A stretch of 64,000 bases of DNA. Origin: Exilibacterium tricleocarpae (GTDB taxonomy: Bacteria; Pseudomonadota; Gammaproteobacteria; Pseudomonadales; Cellvibrionaceae). Where the stretch lies: the NCBI RefSeq assembly GCF_007004655.1, contig NZ_ML660095.1, positions 144,385 to 208,384 on the forward strand, given 5' to 3'. Made by a program: the position numbers and the translations under genes. Shown in pieces: positions 62,801 to 64,000 of this stretch. The notes beneath the pieces are model-generated. The model was not told the origin of the DNA. It saw only the letters and a list, made by a program, of their open reading frames with translations, and did no database searches. Numbering within the stretch: position 1 is the first letter of the stretch; every line of letters starts with the position of its first letter.

Positions 62801-62961
62801 TTGTCCCGATGGCGGTATCACTGGCTTTCGGCGTGCTGTTTGCCACGGTGATCACGTTGTTGTTGGTGCCATGTCTGTATATCGCCGGTGTCGATATCGG
62901 CCGGCTGTTTATATCTCTACGCTGGCAGCGGCTCGGCTTCCTGCTGCCGTCGGGCCGGTAG
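59809..62961 (+). CDS. RND-family efflux permease
   Basis: 1050 residues, the standard length of the AcrB/MdtB group. Twelve membrane segments with two large periplasmic loops. Helix 4 has the proton-relay pair in GIVVDDAIVIGESVHAEIERRG, and the C-terminal half has ASGVVINDSLVMVDFINQA. N-terminal segment VAANLLMIVIILGGLITAMTI starts directly after a short cytoplasmic leader. The substrate is unknown; the branch looks like those of environmental bacteria with paired MFP and no local TolC. GTG start overlapping the MFP stop. Confidence 0.94.
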   Translation: MNSGEPAVEKGLIAWFANNSVAANLLMIVIILGGLITAMTIRKQMFPQIEINWIQASIVYPGAAAADVQEGITIKVEEALESVRGLDRIITYSNRGSFIAYMRIDENYDAQEVLDDVKLQVDTISSFPDGIERPVVERIKFEQEVMYLSLVGDLNHRQLKELGREIHDEIRALPFVNVSEFYSGLSYEVGVEVSKDRLREYGLSFQDIVAALNQFSTNRSAGQIRAADGYISVRMESQAYRGHEFEQIPLINLSDGTQIKLGEVATVVDGFQEGINYSKFNGQNAVTLFVGAGSDQSITDVARTVNNYVAEKQAALPQGVSLNVWIDLTYYLEGRLNMMYTNMFYGGVLVFLMLALFLRTRLAFWVMMGLPVCFLGTLFVMPLEWVDVTINVTSLFGFILVLGIVVDDAIVIGESVHAEIERRGQSIDNVVRGAKRVAVPATFGVLTTVAAFGPMVLADGPMAAFSQSIGFVVVFCLLFSLVESKLILPAHLAHMKVKAAGGDGRMTRLRARIDGFLKHFIEAYYRPFLERMIYFRYATIAVFIAVLLVSIGLFQGGIIRYVGEPKIPHDYPEINVEMNASSSENDTLNTARNIQRVLERVEKDVESQYGTGMIQDLLVDMRSRTQVAIMARLVEPEQRPIDTFELAALWRAALPALPGVKTLSIRDDIFSSDRDDGDISFLLEGDNHDELQQATGELKRKLASLKGVGDVNDSREIPAKEVRLTLKPLAYSVGLTVADVAAQTNFSLYGAEAQRIMRDGEEVKVMVRYPDYQRNSVGLVNKVLIQTPEGAEVPLSEVAHIEIVDGYHRIRHENGKQSISVWASVDADQAEPLKITEDINTNFIPQLNEKFPSVSGATAGRIQEEIESRNKQLRDFAISLLVIYALLAIPLKSYIQPVLIMSVIPFGVIGAMLGHLLLGLSMSALSLFGVIAASGVVINDSLVMVDFINQARRRGTALVEAVVQSGCRRFRAILLTSITTFIGLVPIITETSLQAKIVVPMAVSLAFGVLFATVITLLLVPCLYIAGVDIGRLFISLRWQRLGFLLPSGR

Positions 62962-63084
62962 CTGCCCGACGCAGCCCGGTTCCGACCATCGACAAAAACG
63001 ATGCTGTATCTTTCCGGCTTCCTCCCGGCGCGGATTGGGGTATAGTTACCTCCTTATCCCTTATCTACTCCCAGGAGCGTCGAT

Positions 63085-64000
63085 ATGTCCGGTAAACGCA
63101 CTCGAGTCGAATTTCCCGGTTACGATGGCGGCAAACTGGTGGGGTTGCTGGAAACGCCGACCGGTAAAACCCTGGCCTATGTGTTGTTTGCCCACTGTTT
63201 TACCTGTGGCAAGGACAGTGCCGCGGCCTCGAGAATTTCCCGGGCGCTGGTTGCTGGGGGTTATGCGGTACTGCGGTTTGACTTTACCGGGCTCGGCGGC
63301 AGCGACGGCGATTTTGCCAACACACATTTTTCCTCCAATGTGCAGGACCTGTTGGCCGCGGCGGCCTATCTGCGACAAAACTATCAGGCCCCCGCCATTC
63401 TGGTGGGACACAGCTTAGGCGGTGCGGCAGTACTGAGCGCAGCACATCAACTCAGCGAGGTGCGGGGGGTGGCGACCATAGCGGCACCGGCCGACGCCGC
63501 CCATGTCGCTAAACAGTTTCACTGTGATATTGCCGCCATTGAAGCCGCCGGCGAGGCGCAGGTGGAACTGGCCGGCAGAACCTTTACCATCAAGAAGAGC
63601 TTTCTCGATGATATCGCCGCCCAGGATTCCGCGCATATCGGCGCCTTGCGGGCGTCGCTGTTGTTGTTTCATTCACCGCTGGACACCATGGTTTCGATTG
63701 CGGAGGCGGAAAAGATCTATCGCGCCGCCCGTCACCCGAAGAGTTTTCTCAGTTTGGATAAGGCCGACCACCTGCTGAGTAATAAAGCCGACGCCGAGTA
63801 TGTTGCTGCCTGTATAGCTGCCTGGGCCGGTCGCTTTGTCGAGTCGCAGGCGGCGGTAAGTGAGAGAAAAACGTCGACAATAGAAGCCGGGCAAATAGGC
63901 GTGGAGGAGCGCAATCACAAATTTTCCCGCAATGTATTTTCAGATCATCACTTTTGGCTGGCGGATGAGCCGGTAGCGATGGGCGGCGACGATCTGGGAC
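63085..64000 (+). CDS. bifunctional alpha/beta hydrolase-OsmC protein (3' end outside window)
   Basis: 305 residues visible. The alpha/beta hydrolase part (about 1-255) has the oxyanion region FAHCFTCGKDS, the nucleophile elbow in LVGHSLGGAAV, a catalytic Asp in HSPLDTMVSIAEAEKI and a candidate catalytic His in DKADHLLSN. After a linker the OsmC-like peroxidase domain begins (NHKFSRNVFSDHHFWLADEP) and is cut off at base 64000. This two-domain fusion is known in proteobacteria and may act in hydroperoxide or ester detoxification. RBS CCAGGAG. Confidence 0.93.
   Translation, partial: MSGKRTRVEFPGYDGGKLVGLLETPTGKTLAYVLFAHCFTCGKDSAAASRISRALVAGGYAVLRFDFTGLGGSDGDFANTHFSSNVQDLLAAAAYLRQNYQAPAILVGHSLGGAAVLSAAHQLSEVRGVATIAAPADAAHVAKQFHCDIAAIEAAGEAQVELAGRTFTIKKSFLDDIAAQDSAHIGALRASLLLFHSPLDTMVSIAEAEKIYRAARHPKSFLSLDKADHLLSNKADAEYVAACIAAWAGRFVESQAAVSERKTSTIEAGQIGVEERNHKFSRNVFSDHHFWLADEPVAMGGDDLG

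Overview
The window is GC-rich, gene-dense chromosomal DNA from a gammaproteobacterium. The evidence is a hydrogenase small subunit very close to the Escherichia coli Hyd-1 type, a YjfI/PspA/YqiJ/YqiK stress cluster, an LplT-Aas fusion, a MipA/DUF3019/RstAB module, a rhombotail-type lipoprotein and nested palindromic repeats. A marine Cellvibrionales-like lineage is my guess, not a demonstrated placement. No rRNA, tRNA, CRISPR array, phage or intact insertion sequence was seen.

Region 1 (1-18383) is a complete uptake-hydrogenase maturation and H2-sensing locus. The small subunit of an O2-tolerant group 1d [NiFe] hydrogenase runs off the left edge on the minus strand behind a near-perfect sigma-54 promoter (863-878). 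Divergently, a long operon encodes hupD-F-G, then (after two palindromic repeat elements) hupH-I-J-K, hypA-B, the NtrC-type regulator hupR, the kinase hupT, the H2-sensing regulatory hydrogenase hupU-V, hypF-C, a SIS-domain sugar isomerase, hypD-E and a small nickel permease. The window therefore holds a H2 sensor, kinase, sigma-54 activator and target promoter together.

Region 2 (18500-21529) holds a secreted receptor-L-domain protein on the minus strand and about 1.2 kb of mostly non-coding DNA with a third palindromic element. Region 3 (21530-31970) is a seven-gene operon: DUF2170 (YjfI), a PspA/IM30 protein, YqiJ, a YqiK-type flotillin, a 1762-residue AAA+ ATPase, a rhomboid protease and a zinc-ribbon protein. 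It looks like an envelope-stress or membrane-remodelling system and is the least described part of the window.

Region 4 (32077-45402) is mixed housekeeping: a three-domain LplT-PlsC-Aas lysophospholipid recycling protein, an XRE-type regulator, a rhombotail lipoprotein, an amidohydrolase, a small lipoprotein, the mipA-DUF3019-rstA-rstB envelope-sensing module with an RstA-box match, an MBL hydrolase, a thioesterase, a 21-bp tandem repeat and YtoQ.

Region 5 (45392-56052) is a dense signalling island. It has an H-NOX nitric-oxide sensor with its kinase, two REC-EAL proteins with eroded catalytic motifs, a REC-HD-GYP protein, an HTH-REC protein, a second membrane-bound kinase, an outer-membrane barrel and a secreted protein of unknown function. 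A 49-bp sequence is shared upstream of both REC-EAL genes. This resembles the Shewanella H-NOX/HnoK/HnoB/HnoC/HnoD network, with envelope genes added.

Region 6 (56245-64000) holds a VOC protein, a KefB-type antiporter, an RND efflux pair and the start of an alpha/beta hydrolase-OsmC fusion cut by the right edge.
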